Made by a program: the position numbers and the translations under genes
Notes under the pieces: model-generated
Seen by the model: only the letters and a program-made list of their open reading frames with translations
Databases searched by the model: none
Told to the model about the DNA's origin: nothing
NCBI GenBank assembly: GCA_020049775.1
Contig: JAGVLO010000011.1
Location: forward strand, 1 to 60,285
Direction of reading: 5' to 3'
DNA from: Alphaproteobacteria bacterium
GTDB taxonomy: Bacteria; Pseudomonadota; Alphaproteobacteria; Rickettsiales; SXRF01
Length of the DNA stretch: 60,285 bases
In this document: positions 1-7,896 of the stretch, one piece after another
How the letters are laid out: each line of letters starts with the position of its first letter
Numbering within the stretch: the stretch's first letter is position 1

Positions 1-462
1 CGGTGGTGGCGGTGGTGGCGGCGGCGCTGGCATTGGGCTCGAACCCGCTGGTGGTGCCGGAGGCGCGATTGCTGGCGGTGCGCCCACTTCAACATTCGAC
101 GGGTTTAGTGCGGCAATGATAGTGTTAGGGTTGGTTTGCTCTTTTGATCCACCAAACAAAGAATATAAAATATACACAACAACCAGCAGCATCGTGCCGC
201 CGAAAGCCATAATTTTTCCCGGACCCGTACTTAATTTGGAACCACCGCGCGTTAATTCGAGGTCTTCTTGGTCTTCTTCTTGTCCCTCTTCAACAATCTC
301 ATACCCACCTTCAGGCGGAATAGAAGATTGATTCGGGTCCATAACACCCGGAATCTGGCTGGGTTGCGTGACTTCGGGAGTCGGCGCATTAGGATCAGCA
401 GGCGCACCTGTAGTAGGTGCGGGAGGGGGCGTATTGCTATTGTTGTTATTATCATCCACCAT
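1..462 (-). CDS. virB10: VirB10 (TrbI family) type IV secretion protein, N-terminal part only
   Basis: VirB10 spans the inner membrane and, with VirB7 and VirB9, forms the core channel of a type IV secretion system. Only the first 154 codons are here; the gene runs off the window start. The ATG at 462 opens a hydrophilic, Pro/Asp/Glu-rich cytoplasmic segment of about 90 residues. One membrane span (about residues 93-113, AFGGTMLLVVVYILYSLFG) follows, then a Pro/Ala-rich periplasmic stretch that ends in a polyproline run at the edge. This N-in, single-span, proline-rich layout is typical of the family, but the conserved C-terminal beta-barrel lies outside. It sits 40 bp after virB9, in the same direction, so it is probably co-transcribed. 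The identification rests on topology and on its position after virB8-virB9. Confidence 0.85.
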   Translation of the reverse strand, partial: MVDDNNNNSNTPPPAPTTGAPADPNAPTPEVTQPSQIPGVMDPNQSSIPPEGGYEIVEEGQEEDQEDLELTRGGSKLSTGPGKIMAFGGTMLLVVVYILYSLFGGSKEQTNPNTIIAALNPSNVEVGAPPAIAPPAPPAGSSPMPAPPPPPPPP

Positions 463-502
463 ATTTTTTCTCGGCTACTCTCTGCCTCACAGCTATCCAA
501 TT

Positions 503-1546
503 TTACTGGGGGTTTCTCAATTCATTGTATATTCTTACAGTGCCGCCGGTGCTTTTAAGCACCATCTCGGATGCAACATTATCTACAACCAGATAATCGT
601 CTTTTACATGGTATGAGGCGGGCTTTTCCTGCTTGTTTTCGTCCACCAGATATATATTAGGCAAAGGTGTGGACCGGTATAAGATGAAGGTAGATTTCCC
701 ATCATCATATACTTGTAACGGGGAGATTTCGTCTGGCCCTGAGTAGGTATAGTTAAAATTTGGATTCATGGGCTGGGCGATACCAGCCTGTGACTTTATC
801 TCTGGAGCGCTTTGCGGTTTTGAGGAAGAATAGAATTCTGTGGGGTTGCAATCAGGCGGTTGGCAAGGCGGCGGTGCAAGTACCGGTGTAATACTAGTAG
901 CCTGTGCGGCCGGCGGCTCTGCAGGGGCGGCATTAACAACAGGCGGCATCGCCATCGCAGGTGGCAGCGCTGCCTCTGCCGGCATCACTGTTTTGGGTTT
1001 TCTCGGAGGATAAACAAACTTCGCAACGTAAATATTGCCTTCCTTTGAATCGACAGGAATAGATTTCAGATCGAATTGGTACGAACGTAAATTGGTGATA
1101 ACAGTCATATTGGTGGTTACGTCCTCATCCATGGGACGTATGAACATTCTGTTGCCTGCCGGAATGATTTGCCAGAAACTGCGGTCACCAACCGAAATGG
1201 TTTCAATTTCTTCTGTACGGCTAAATACCACATTGGTTTGATAACCAGGCTTAGTGGTAATCGTATATACATCCGTTTCATCGTAGGGAAGAATTTTAAT
1301 TCTTCCATCTTGCACGCACGGTATATTGGAAAATGATGGGCCAGGGCAACCAGGATTCACAAATTCTTTGGATTTATCTTTTGATTCCTTGGAAGTATCG
1401 TCCTCAAGGTCCAAATCTTCAGCGCTTTCGGATAGAGAACTAGAGGCTCCCGCTTTTTTTACGAGACCTTCCTCTACTTCATCCGCATATACAATTCCGG
1501 AAGCAGTGCATGCCAACAAGGCAGCTATGGAAATAAGCGTTCTCAT
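503..1546 (-). CDS. virB9: VirB9 (CagX family) T4SS outer-core protein
   Basis: VirB9 is a periplasmic/outer-membrane component of the type IV secretion core complex, where it binds VirB10 and VirB7. The 347-residue product starts with a signal peptide (about 1-21, ending VYA before DEV) and then an acidic Ser/Asp/Glu linker. The N-terminal VirB9 domain (about 65-170) follows, then a long Pro/Ala-rich linker (about 178-235) holding the cysteines of PPPCQPPDCNP. The C-terminal CagX beta domain is about 255-347 (NYTYSGPDE, STPLPNIYLVDE). The proline-rich insert makes it longer than the Agrobacterium protein (about 290 residues). Its ATG overlaps the virB8 stop (ATGA), indicating translational coupling. 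Family call is firm; the role of the linker is unknown. Confidence 0.9.
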   Translation of the reverse strand: MRTLISIAALLACTASGIVYADEVEEGLVKKAGASSSLSESAEDLDLEDDTSKESKDKSKEFVNPGCPGPSFSNIPCVQDGRIKILPYDETDVYTITTKPGYQTNVVFSRTEEIETISVGDRSFWQIIPAGNRMFIRPMDEDVTTNMTVITNLRSYQFDLKSIPVDSKEGNIYVAKFVYPPRKPKTVMPAEAALPPAMAMPPVVNAAPAEPPAAQATSITPVLAPPPCQPPDCNPTEFYSSSKPQSAPEIKSQAGIAQPMNPNFNYTYSGPDEISPLQVYDDGKSTFILYRSTPLPNIYLVDENKQEKPASYHVKDDYLVVDNVASEMVLKSTGGTVRIYNELRNPQ

Positions 1547-2214
1547 TTTTGCAATATATCCTCGTCTACTCGGTAATCAGTTACACGGAAACCTAGAGGG
1601 TTAGTGTAGCGCTCTTCTATACTCAGGCTCATCTTAACATATTCAAAAGCGAGCAACACAATCTTATTGGTTTGGGTGTAGCCTGCGTTGTCACTCTTTT
1701 CTTCAATAAGTATACGCGCCTGTATTAACTGGGGATTAATATAGGTAATTGATTTAAACTTTACGGTGCGAAGGCCGCTACTACCCAATCGGGCGGCGTT
1801 ACTGCGGGGATTGTTAGGGTCGGCTTCCGCTACAAACTCCGGATATACTTTCTTGCTTTCTGACATAACGCGTACGATGTTGTAGGCGCGCGCCAGATCA
1901 GTGATACTGTAGGCTTCGCGTGAGCGAATGTACTGCACAATAAAAAAGTTGTTTACTGCCTCGTTTGCGGTTAGCTCCTGCACAGTTAAAGGATCCACCG
2001 TCTGCGTAATACCACTTTTTTGGTCCACCTGAATCACGAAAGGCTCTACCGTTTTAAGGGGCGTTAACTGCGCGATAACGATAACGGTTGCTAGCGTGCC
2101 AACAAGCGATAACAGTGTGATAACGGCCAGTAATTTACGTTGTACCAACACGTACTGGTAGCGATCTTTGTACCAGTTTTTACTATCTACAACCGCTTTT
2201 GTGTCTTTACTCAT
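1543..2214 (-). CDS. virB8: VirB8 inner-membrane assembly protein
   Basis: VirB8 is a bitopic inner-membrane protein that nucleates assembly of the type IV secretion channel. The 223-residue sequence has a short cytoplasmic N-terminus (SKNWYKDRYQYVLVQRK), a single membrane span at about residues 29-50, and a periplasmic NTF2-like domain beginning LTPLKTVEPFVIQVDQKSG, which is a VirB8 hallmark. Later elements such as NNFFIVQYIRSREAY and YTNPLGFRVTDYRVDE also fit the family. The length is normal. The gene is coupled to virB9 by an ATGA overlap and lies 180 bp downstream of virB6. That gap holds no convincing small ORF, so no virB7 lipoprotein is evident between them. Confidence 0.9.
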   Translation of the reverse strand: MSKDTKAVVDSKNWYKDRYQYVLVQRKLLAVITLLSLVGTLATVIVIAQLTPLKTVEPFVIQVDQKSGITQTVDPLTVQELTANEAVNNFFIVQYIRSREAYSITDLARAYNIVRVMSESKKVYPEFVAEADPNNPRSNAARLGSSGLRTVKFKSITYINPQLIQARILIEEKSDNAGYTQTNKIVLLAFEYVKMSLSIEERYTNPLGFRVTDYRVDEDILQK

Positions 2215-2394
2215 TGCGCAATAATAGTGTAAGGCCTTAATAATTCAAGATATACGAATGTACATCCTACTACATCTCGCAATCTAAATAATATTAATAA
2301 ATAAACGGTTAATGCCCTCTGTTTTTTACAGGCTAAATACGAAAGGGGGCTTATGAAACTGTGTGTGGGAGAGAGAGATTAATATTTTATTATC

Positions 2395-3804
2395 TTATCG
2401 TCGGCCGCCGCCACTAGGCACGCCTGTAGATGATTGCGCGAGCATACGCCGCGGGTAGCCAGACGGGTCGCCGAGAGCATCCATGCCATAGCCTTTGCCA
2501 AGCATCGGAACGTGTGCAGGACCCACGATATCCTTTGCAATCTGTGAGGCGTTTTTGAGCAATATGTGGAATGAGTAGGCAACCATTATCAGGCTTATCA
2601 TGTGGAATATCACAAAGTACAAGAATCCTTTAAGTTCCACGATTCTGGACGGTGGAATCAGGTCGCGTTTTTGCTGTTGGGTAAATGTATTTGGATTTAC
2701 ATTCGGGATATTATATGGCGCGCTGTTACAAGAAGCAGTCGGCATGTTCTTGGTGTCAAGTCCGTAATGTATATTGGGGCAAATAGCCCAAGTGTCTGAA
2801 GGCTGATACGTGTTGGCAAGCTGTACGTTCCCATAATATGGAAAAATCATGTTAGACAGACGGTTGAAGAAATCAGTAAACTGCTGGATCACCAATACCC
2901 ACATGGTTACAATCGCAAATACGATGATAATTTGCATCGTGTAGGAGATCATGTACCGCAGCCAGTTTTCAAACAGATAGAAGGTGGTTTGAAACAGCAT
3001 GAAGCTAAGAAACACAGGGCTTAACGCAATTAGAAACGCAATAGCGCTAATACTTAATAGGAACATCAACACACAATTTATCAGCACCTTAGCGGTTTCC
3101 CATAAAAACTGAACACCCATCAAGAATATAGGTGGGAAGGCCACCATCATCACAAGAAAGAAGCCCACCACTTTCGAATTAGCGTCAGTAAATGGCCCCA
3201 TTATTGCGTCATAGATCAATTTATCTATGTATTCATATGCTGGCATTGGGTCATCAGGAAAAATAAGGATCACTGGGTTTACAGCGCTTACAACCCAGGC
3301 AACACCTTCGCCCATGGCACTCATAAAGAATGCAAAACCGATATCAATGCCATAGCTTGCCTCGGTACAAAAAAACCATACAAACACCGCTTTGCATGAG
3401 CGCACAACGGCTTCACCTATGGTCAACTGGGTTTGTCCTGTAAGCGTCTGAACGCCTAAGATGGCAATATAAAGGATGATAACTGCTGAAAGGGCGTCTT
3501 TAATTTTGAATTGAACATCACAATAAATTACGTCTAGAACCTGATTTATTATTTTAGCATACTTGCAGACAATAGTGCTGAACAGATGTTCCACAGCTGG
3601 TTGCCCACTAAACTGACAGAGGCCAGCGCCTCCATCTTCCGCATCAAAAAGTGTTGTTGTGCCTTGAACTCCACCACTGCCATCGCATTTTAATCGTTCA
3701 TAGGCAGCGAAAGACTGGCTCGGTGTAGCAACCAAGACAAATAAGACAGTCACGGCCGCCATGAGCCTCTTTGCTGTCACCATATTTGCCAATCGTTGCA
3801 ACAT
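2395..3804 (-). CDS. virB6: VirB6 (TrbL family) polytopic inner-membrane protein
   Basis: VirB6 is the polytopic membrane subunit through which substrate is thought to cross the inner membrane in type IV secretion. The 469-residue product begins with a signal-like helix (about 8-34). A periplasmic cysteine-containing stretch follows (CDGSGG, GLCQFSG, CKYAKI, IYCDVQF). Several hydrophobic segments then appear, including ALSAVIILYIAILGVQTL, VVGFFLVMMVAFPPIFLM and CVLMFLLSISAIAFLIALSP. The tail is polar and Gly/Ser/Arg-rich. The ordered block around SPVFLSFMLFQTTFYLFENWL is typical of the family. At 469 residues it is larger than the roughly 300-residue Agrobacterium protein but far smaller than many rickettsial VirB6 proteins. 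It starts 28 bp after virB4. The AGGA just before the ATG at 3804 is unusually close, so the Met at 3783 is an alternative. Confidence 0.85.
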   Translation of the reverse strand: MLQRLANMVTAKRLMAAVTVLFVLVATPSQSFAAYERLKCDGSGGVQGTTTLFDAEDGGAGLCQFSGQPAVEHLFSTIVCKYAKIINQVLDVIYCDVQFKIKDALSAVIILYIAILGVQTLTGQTQLTIGEAVVRSCKAVFVWFFCTEASYGIDIGFAFFMSAMGEGVAWVVSAVNPVILIFPDDPMPAYEYIDKLIYDAIMGPFTDANSKVVGFFLVMMVAFPPIFLMGVQFLWETAKVLINCVLMFLLSISAIAFLIALSPVFLSFMLFQTTFYLFENWLRYMISYTMQIIIVFAIVTMWVLVIQQFTDFFNRLSNMIFPYYGNVQLANTYQPSDTWAICPNIHYGLDTKNMPTASCNSAPYNIPNVNPNTFTQQQKRDLIPPSRIVELKGFLYFVIFHMISLIMVAYSFHILLKNASQIAKDIVGPAHVPMLGKGYGMDALGDPSGYPRRMLAQSSTGVPSGGGRR

Positions 3805-3832
3805 TCCTAAACCTATATTTTAGGCACCCTAT

Positions 3833-6307
3833 CTATTTGGGATTTGCCTTTGTTGTGGTTTTGTTTACCGCATATTTACCGCCTGCGGCAGACAGGCTCT
3901 TAATATCATTGCTCATAATGGAATAAACGTCTTCAAGATCCCTTAAATCTACTGCAAGGGCGATAGTTTCATTCTTCTGTTTAAGCATGAAATGTCCATT
4001 TTGCCTTTCCAGCTTTATCAACATCTGTTGATCTACTTCGTTCAATCCAAGCTTTGCTGATGCATAGAGATGGGCAATATCATCTGGTATATACAAGACG
4101 GTTTGGCATTTTTGCATAATGGTTTCGAAGGTGCTGGTTTCCGTACAGTTGAATGGTTTGCGTGTCGTAAAAATAACCATAACGTTATTTTGCTGCAGCA
4201 TATCCAGCAAACTTTCCAGTCGTGGTGCAAAGAAATCATTTTCAAGAAGATCCCATGCTTCGTGCAGCATAATAATTGTCGGCCTACCGTCGAGCGTATT
4301 GATAATACGGTGCATGAGATAGGAGAAAACTGGAATAATGGCATGCTTGTTTTGTACTATCGATCCCATTTCAAACGCATGAACATTATGCTGCATATTT
4401 AGGTTTTCGTTAGCGCCAATAAGCCCATTAAATATACCATCGTGTTTGAGAGCAACAAATTGCTTGGCAAAGTACATGTCAAACTCCGCAAGATAGTCGA
4501 CAAGCTTCATAATGTTGCGGGATTCGGGAGGATTCTCATATACTTTTTCTATGCAATGACTCAGATGTTCCTTGCTTTCGGGATCAAGTGGCGCATTTTG
4601 TGAAACAAGAGAAGTACACCATGCCAGCAGGAACGCTAAATTGCGGGGAGTGTTTTCCAGTGTGAACGGATTCAGGTTCAGGCCTTGGTCTGATTGCCCT
4701 TCTGCATAGGTGGGGCGTGGGCCGGGAAAATGGTGGTAGTCGCCATTCAAACGGTCAAAGAACAGTTCTGCAGAGTTGTGACGGTCAAATATGAAAAGAT
4801 TGCCCTGGTATTTTCTGGTTTCGCATATCAGAAAGTTCAGTAATGCGTTGCCGGCATTATCACCAAAAGAGTTGAAATCGAATACGACAGAGTGTCCATT
4901 GTCGTTTACATGGAAATTGAAGAAATAGGGTGAATTCACGTTAGTAGGCATCATGGTAACTGCGTCACCCCAGTGATTGCCCTTTTCCGTGCCGTTAGGG
5001 AAGCGGTTGAGCCGGCAAAAGCCTCCCGCACGTTCTGTATTGATAATTTCTTTGCGACGGATAAATTCAAAATTACCCGGCAACTGTGACCAAAAACATT
5101 CTTCAAGGCGTATATCCTCTCGGATGGTGATCAGCCCGATATTGGAGAATATGGCCTGAATTTTTGCCACTTCAGCATCCAGTTGTTTGTATTCGTCCAC
5201 CATTACATTGATCGTGGTTTGGTAATGGCAGAAATCCGTATCAGATTTTTTATTGCTCTTGAGCATCTCATTGATGCCGGATGCGACCAGGCATTGCTCA
5301 TCGCCGCTCATATCAAAGACTTCTTTTTGCTCTTTGTATGGCGCCAAGGCTTGCTCACTCGGTAAAAAGCTGAACGACTGGGTGATGATAAATTCCATGG
5401 GAGCCTGTAATATCCGATCGACCGTATCCGGGCTAAGCTCACGATACTGCTTCAACGAAAGTACAGCACCAAAACGCCGTTTGCCGGAATCATCACGCGT
5501 TTCAAGGGCGTTAAACCCAAAAGTAATGTTATGTGTTGTCAGCGCAATACTCAGGTCAATCTCAGGTAACGGACATTTACTTTCCTGCATGTTTAATACG
5601 GCGCTGATAAACTCCATCAGTTCAGAGTAAAAGATAGGCTGCATAATCGGGATTTCAGCTTGATCTGGTATCCTCTCGGAAATCGCAAGTCGTTGTACGT
5701 TATAATAAGGCCTAATTTCATCCATCATTTTCAAGATGACAGTATCTAATTCGGCGCTTGCGCGATCTATGTAATCATTCCTTAATTGCCGATTCTTAAG
5801 AGGGACAATCACCTCTTTCATATGCTTCTTGTCCACCAGATCGGCTGATTGACCATCGTAAAGCAGCGTTACATAAATTTCATTGTGGAATTGGTGTTTC
5901 CACGCATTCTTTTTTTGCCACCTGCTATGCACATATGCGTCAAACCCTCCGTCACCAGGTGTTTTATAGTTGACGTCCTTGCGCTTTCTCATCGTGTGTA
6001 TCCAGAAAGCGAACTTATCACTGTTAATGTGATTCTTGACTGCACGGCGTACAATGTCTCGAACGTTTATGGGTACTGCTTTGGGATCGGTGTTGCCACC
6101 CTCGTAATCAAGCCCGAGCGTATTGCTTGCAATTTTTATGGTCTGTATCACTTCGCCGTTTTTTGTCAGCAATGTGTGTGGATTTATGTGGCAGTCATAC
6201 GGAACGAATTCCGCGACATTATTATGAACAACAGAAGGGGTTGCACCCGATGAGGGTGTATCATTTTTGGGAGCCGGTTCATTTTTCTTTTTTAGAAAAA
6301 GCAGCAT
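3833..6307 (-). CDS. virB4: VirB4-family T4SS protein with degenerate Walker A and B motifs
   Basis: VirB4 proteins are the ATPases that energise pilus assembly and substrate transfer at the base of the type IV secretion channel. I take the ATG at 6307 (824 residues, MLLFLKKKNEPAP) because the family similarity starts there; an in-frame extension to 6388 is possible. The N-terminal CagE/VirB4 domain is complete. Where the P-loop GPTGSGKT should stand (about residues 471-492), the sequence reads GHSVVFDFNSFGDNAGN and has no GK[S/T]. The Walker B core LDEAW reads LHEAW, with His682 in place of the Asp. Flanking family blocks remain (ALLNFLICE, RPTIIML, FTTRKP). The protein is therefore probably unable to hydrolyse ATP, as reported for the second VirB4 copy of rickettsial rvh systems. 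A catalytic VirB4 would then be encoded elsewhere. There are no frameshifts. Confidence 0.88.
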   Translation of the reverse strand: MLLFLKKKNEPAPKNDTPSSGATPSVVHNNVAEFVPYDCHINPHTLLTKNGEVIQTIKIASNTLGLDYEGGNTDPKAVPINVRDIVRRAVKNHINSDKFAFWIHTMRKRKDVNYKTPGDGGFDAYVHSRWQKKNAWKHQFHNEIYVTLLYDGQSADLVDKKHMKEVIVPLKNRQLRNDYIDRASAELDTVILKMMDEIRPYYNVQRLAISERIPDQAEIPIMQPIFYSELMEFISAVLNMQESKCPLPEIDLSIALTTHNITFGFNALETRDDSGKRRFGAVLSLKQYRELSPDTVDRILQAPMEFIITQSFSFLPSEQALAPYKEQKEVFDMSGDEQCLVASGINEMLKSNKKSDTDFCHYQTTINVMVDEYKQLDAEVAKIQAIFSNIGLITIREDIRLEECFWSQLPGNFEFIRRKEIINTERAGGFCRLNRFPNGTEKGNHWGDAVTMMPTNVNSPYFFNFHVNDNGHSVVFDFNSFGDNAGNALLNFLICETRKYQGNLFIFDRHNSAELFFDRLNGDYHHFPGPRPTYAEGQSDQGLNLNPFTLENTPRNLAFLLAWCTSLVSQNAPLDPESKEHLSHCIEKVYENPPESRNIMKLVDYLAEFDMYFAKQFVALKHDGIFNGLIGANENLNMQHNVHAFEMGSIVQNKHAIIPVFSYLMHRIINTLDGRPTIIMLHEAWDLLENDFFAPRLESLLDMLQQNNVMVIFTTRKPFNCTETSTFETIMQKCQTVLYIPDDIAHLYASAKLGLNEVDQQMLIKLERQNGHFMLKQKNETIALAVDLRDLEDVYSIMSNDIKSLSAAGGKYAVNKTTTKANPK

Positions 6308-6467
6308 AACTCTAAAATACTTTCTGTTAGTTGTTTGGCAGTTTACATTACAGCTTACCAAACCCCTTTTAAGAAAGAATAAAAACAAGATAAATTGATA
6401 AGGGAATGTGTCTTATTGGGTACGCTATTCCTACACGACACTACCCTCTCTATTACTATATCAGAGA

Positions 6468-6489
6468 TTTGTGACATTTTTTTTACAAA
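6468..6489. promoter_or_regulatory. Dyad operator-like site upstream of virB4 (copy 1)
   Basis: The 22-bp site has the form TTTGTGA-N8-TTACAAA, a near-perfect inverted repeat. A second copy, identical at 20 of 22 positions, lies at 7875-7896 upstream of the first pilin gene. On the minus strand both precede T4SS genes and are followed at similar distance by an AT-rich -10-like stretch. I infer a binding site for a dimeric regulator. No regulator gene is present in the window. Confidence 0.45.
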
Positions 6490-6514
6490 CACAACAAACC
6501 TATTAATATTAAAA

Positions 6515-6546
6515 AATAAAACCGCGGTTCATGCCGCGGTTTTATT
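6515..6546 (-). terminator. Rho-independent terminator after the virB2 genes
   Basis: A perfect 10-bp stem (AAAACCGCGG / CCGCGGTTTT) with a 6-nt loop is flanked by A- and T-rich tracts, so it can work in both directions. It lies about 90 bp past the stop of the last pilin gene and upstream of virB4. It should end or attenuate pilin transcripts before virB4, allowing pilins to be made in excess over the channel subunits. Confidence 0.75.
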
Positions 6547-6636
6547 TAATATTGCCAAATATACTACCGCGTACTTACAGGGATCTTGTACTGCAGAGCA
6601 GTAAGTAAGTAATCGATAAGGCCCCTAATGGGGGTA

Positions 6637-6975
6637 TTAGCTACCGAAGCACCCGTAGCCCATGCCACCGGAAAGGTCCACAACTATGGAATGTGCCACA
6701 AACATACCTGCAATACCAATCGAAACGGTGATTGCAAGGGTCCATGACATCCTGCCAAGTGTTGCACCTACAGCTACCATTAGAACGCCTACGGTTGCAA
6801 TAGCGCTGGCCAAGCCGTTATTCATGATATCATCTATCATCTGGCACAATGAAGCGCCCGGGCTCGCATACGCTTCGCCAAAAGATACACTGCAAAATGC
6901 CGCGATTGTAAGGCATACTACAATCCACTGTCGCAGCATTGAGACTTTGCTTGTTTTTGTTGTTCTGTTTTTCAT
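6637..6975 (-). CDS. virB2: VirB2-like T4SS pilin, copy A
   Basis: VirB2 is the small cleaved pilin that builds the extracellular T4SS pilus. This 112-residue precursor has a signal peptide that probably ends FGEAYA before SPGAS. Two hydrophobic helices follow in the family pattern (ATVGVLMVAVGATLGRMSW and AITVSIGIAGMFVAHSIV), with a charged GRMSW loop between them. The mature form has one Cys near the N-terminus (SLCQ) and one three residues from the C-terminus (GCFGS). The ATG at 6975 is chosen because GAGGGA lies 5 nt upstream; an in-frame TTG at 6987 is less likely. It is the last of three tandem pilin genes and is followed by a strong terminator. Confidence 0.82.
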   Translation of the reverse strand: MKNRTTKTSKVSMLRQWIVVCLTIAAFCSVSFGEAYASPGASLCQMIDDIMNNGLASAIATVGVLMVAVGATLGRMSWTLAITVSIGIAGMFVAHSIVVDLSGGMGYGCFGS

Positions 6976-7012
6976 AAGATCCCTCAAACTTAAAAAATAT
7001 TATTACTAAATT

Positions 7013-7339
7013 CTAACACGGCGACGATATACCAAAATAATCCGCATACTCATGCGCAAGAAATATTAAGTTTATGCCGATCGTCACCGTAATGGCAAGG
7101 CCCCAGGATGATTTGCCAAGAGCGGCACCAAAACACACGGCTAAAACCCCCATCGTAGCTACGGCGCTTCCTAAGCCCCCTTGCACAATGTATAGTATGT
7201 CGCAAATAACGTCTTTCAATGCCGCATTTGCAGGGGAAGCAAAACCCAGGAAGAACACAAGGGCCGCAATAGTAGCTAACGCTTTTCCTTCTTTAGAAAG
7301 TGATTGCGTTGCATTTCCTGTTTTTTGACCATTACCCAT
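7013..7339 (-). CDS. virB2: VirB2-like T4SS pilin, copy B
   Basis: This second tandem pilin precursor has 108 residues. The signal peptide is ALVFFLGFASPANA, cleaved before ALKD. The mature part carries the family helices ATMGVLAVCFGAALGKSSW and AITVTIGINLIFLAHEYA, separated by a GKSSW loop. As in the other copies, one Cys sits near the mature N-terminus (VICD), and here the second is the very last residue (SSPC). A further Cys lies in helix 1. It has diverged clearly from copies A and C, so this is not a recent duplication. It starts about 100 bp after copy C, with two tandem hairpins in the gap, and has no strong Shine-Dalgarno sequence. Confidence 0.8.
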   Translation of the reverse strand: MGNGQKTGNATQSLSKEGKALATIAALVFFLGFASPANAALKDVICDILYIVQGGLGSAVATMGVLAVCFGAALGKSSWGLAITVTIGINLIFLAHEYADYFGISSPC

Positions 7340-7390
7340 ACAAGAGTCATTTATTTTTTTTGTTAGACCATGTATTTGCGAACTACATTC

Positions 7391-7426
7391 CTTGGCGGTA
7401 CTGCCAAGCTTGTAATCAACTACAAG
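7391..7426 (-). other. Two tandem hairpins between pilin genes C and B
   Basis: Two stem-loops abut: CTTGGC-N6-GCCAAG at 7391-7408, and CTTGTA-N6-TACAAG at 7409-7426. Neither is followed by a convincing U-tract on the minus strand. They look more like mRNA-stabilising or processing structures in the pilin transcript than like terminators. Their position would allow different amounts of copy C and copies B/A to be made. Confidence 0.4.
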
Positions 7427-7441
7427 GCTTGCAATTATTTA

Positions 7442-7783
7442 TTAGGTGCCGAAGCAACCCGACTGCAGACCGCCGGAAAACGATAACACCAGCGATGCGG
7501 CGCTAAACATACCCGCAATGCCGATCGCTACAGTAATAGCAGTAGTCCACTGCATTCTTCCGAGTGTTGCGCCAACGCCTACCATCAGAACGCCGATAGT
7601 AGCGATTGCGCGGCCTACGCCACCTGTCATTACAGAGCCTATGGTACCGCACATGATACCACCCACTGCATGGGCCGCAGGAATCATCATCGAGTAAATG
7701 GCAATGGCCATTATACTAAGCATCAAGCATTGCGAGATAGCCGATGTATCTGCAATTACATATTTATTTCTCTTGTGGCACAT
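7442..7783 (-). CDS. virB2: VirB2-like T4SS pilin, copy C
   Basis: This is the first pilin gene of the block, with 113 residues from the ATG at 7783 (GGGA just upstream; an in-frame GTG at 7813 is weaker). The signal peptide is long and hydrophobic and ends PAAHA before VGG. The mature helices are ATIGVLMVGVGATLGRMQW and AITVAIGIAGMFSAASLV, very close to copy A in the second helix and loop. Cysteines again sit near both mature ends (IMCG and SGCFGT). The dyad at 7875-7896 lies upstream and probably marks its promoter region. Which of the three copies forms the pilus shaft cannot be told from sequence. Confidence 0.82.
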   Translation of the reverse strand: MCHKRNKYVIADTSAISQCLMLSIMAIAIYSMMIPAAHAVGGIMCGTIGSVMTGGVGRAIATIGVLMVGVGATLGRMQWTTAITVAIGIAGMFSAASLVLSFSGGLQSGCFGT

Positions 7784-7874
7784 AAAAGTCCCGTTTCTAA
7801 AGAAGGTTATCACATTGTTTTTTCAGGAGGCTACTGACCTTTGTCTCCCCATTGTCATTTAATAGTAACACAGA

Positions 7875-7896
7875 ATTGTGACAGTTTTTTTACAAA
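7875..7896. promoter_or_regulatory. Dyad operator-like site upstream of the pilin block (copy 2)
   Basis: The sequence has the form ATTGTGA-N8-TTACAAA and matches the site at 6468-6489 at 20 of 22 positions. It lies about 90 bp upstream of pilin copy C, in the divergent interval shared with ridA. It could regulate either side. The shared feature of the two sites is that each precedes a minus-strand T4SS gene. Confidence 0.45.

Larger units (their letters stand above)
6308..6636. other. Non-coding interval between virB4 and the pilin block
   Basis: This 329-bp AT-rich interval has no convincing gene on either strand. It holds the presumed 5' region and promoter of virB4 (minus strand), the 22-bp dyad at 6468-6489 and the strong terminator hairpin at 6515-6546. 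It probably separates pilin transcription from that of virB4 and the genes after it. A minus-strand -10-like TATAGT near 6455 follows the dyad, but no well-spaced -35 is obvious. Confidence 0.6.

Noticed and set aside
2215-2394. Search for a virB7 lipoprotein between virB6 and virB8
   Set aside because: No ORF with a start, signal and lipobox could be read in this 180-bp gap on the minus strand.
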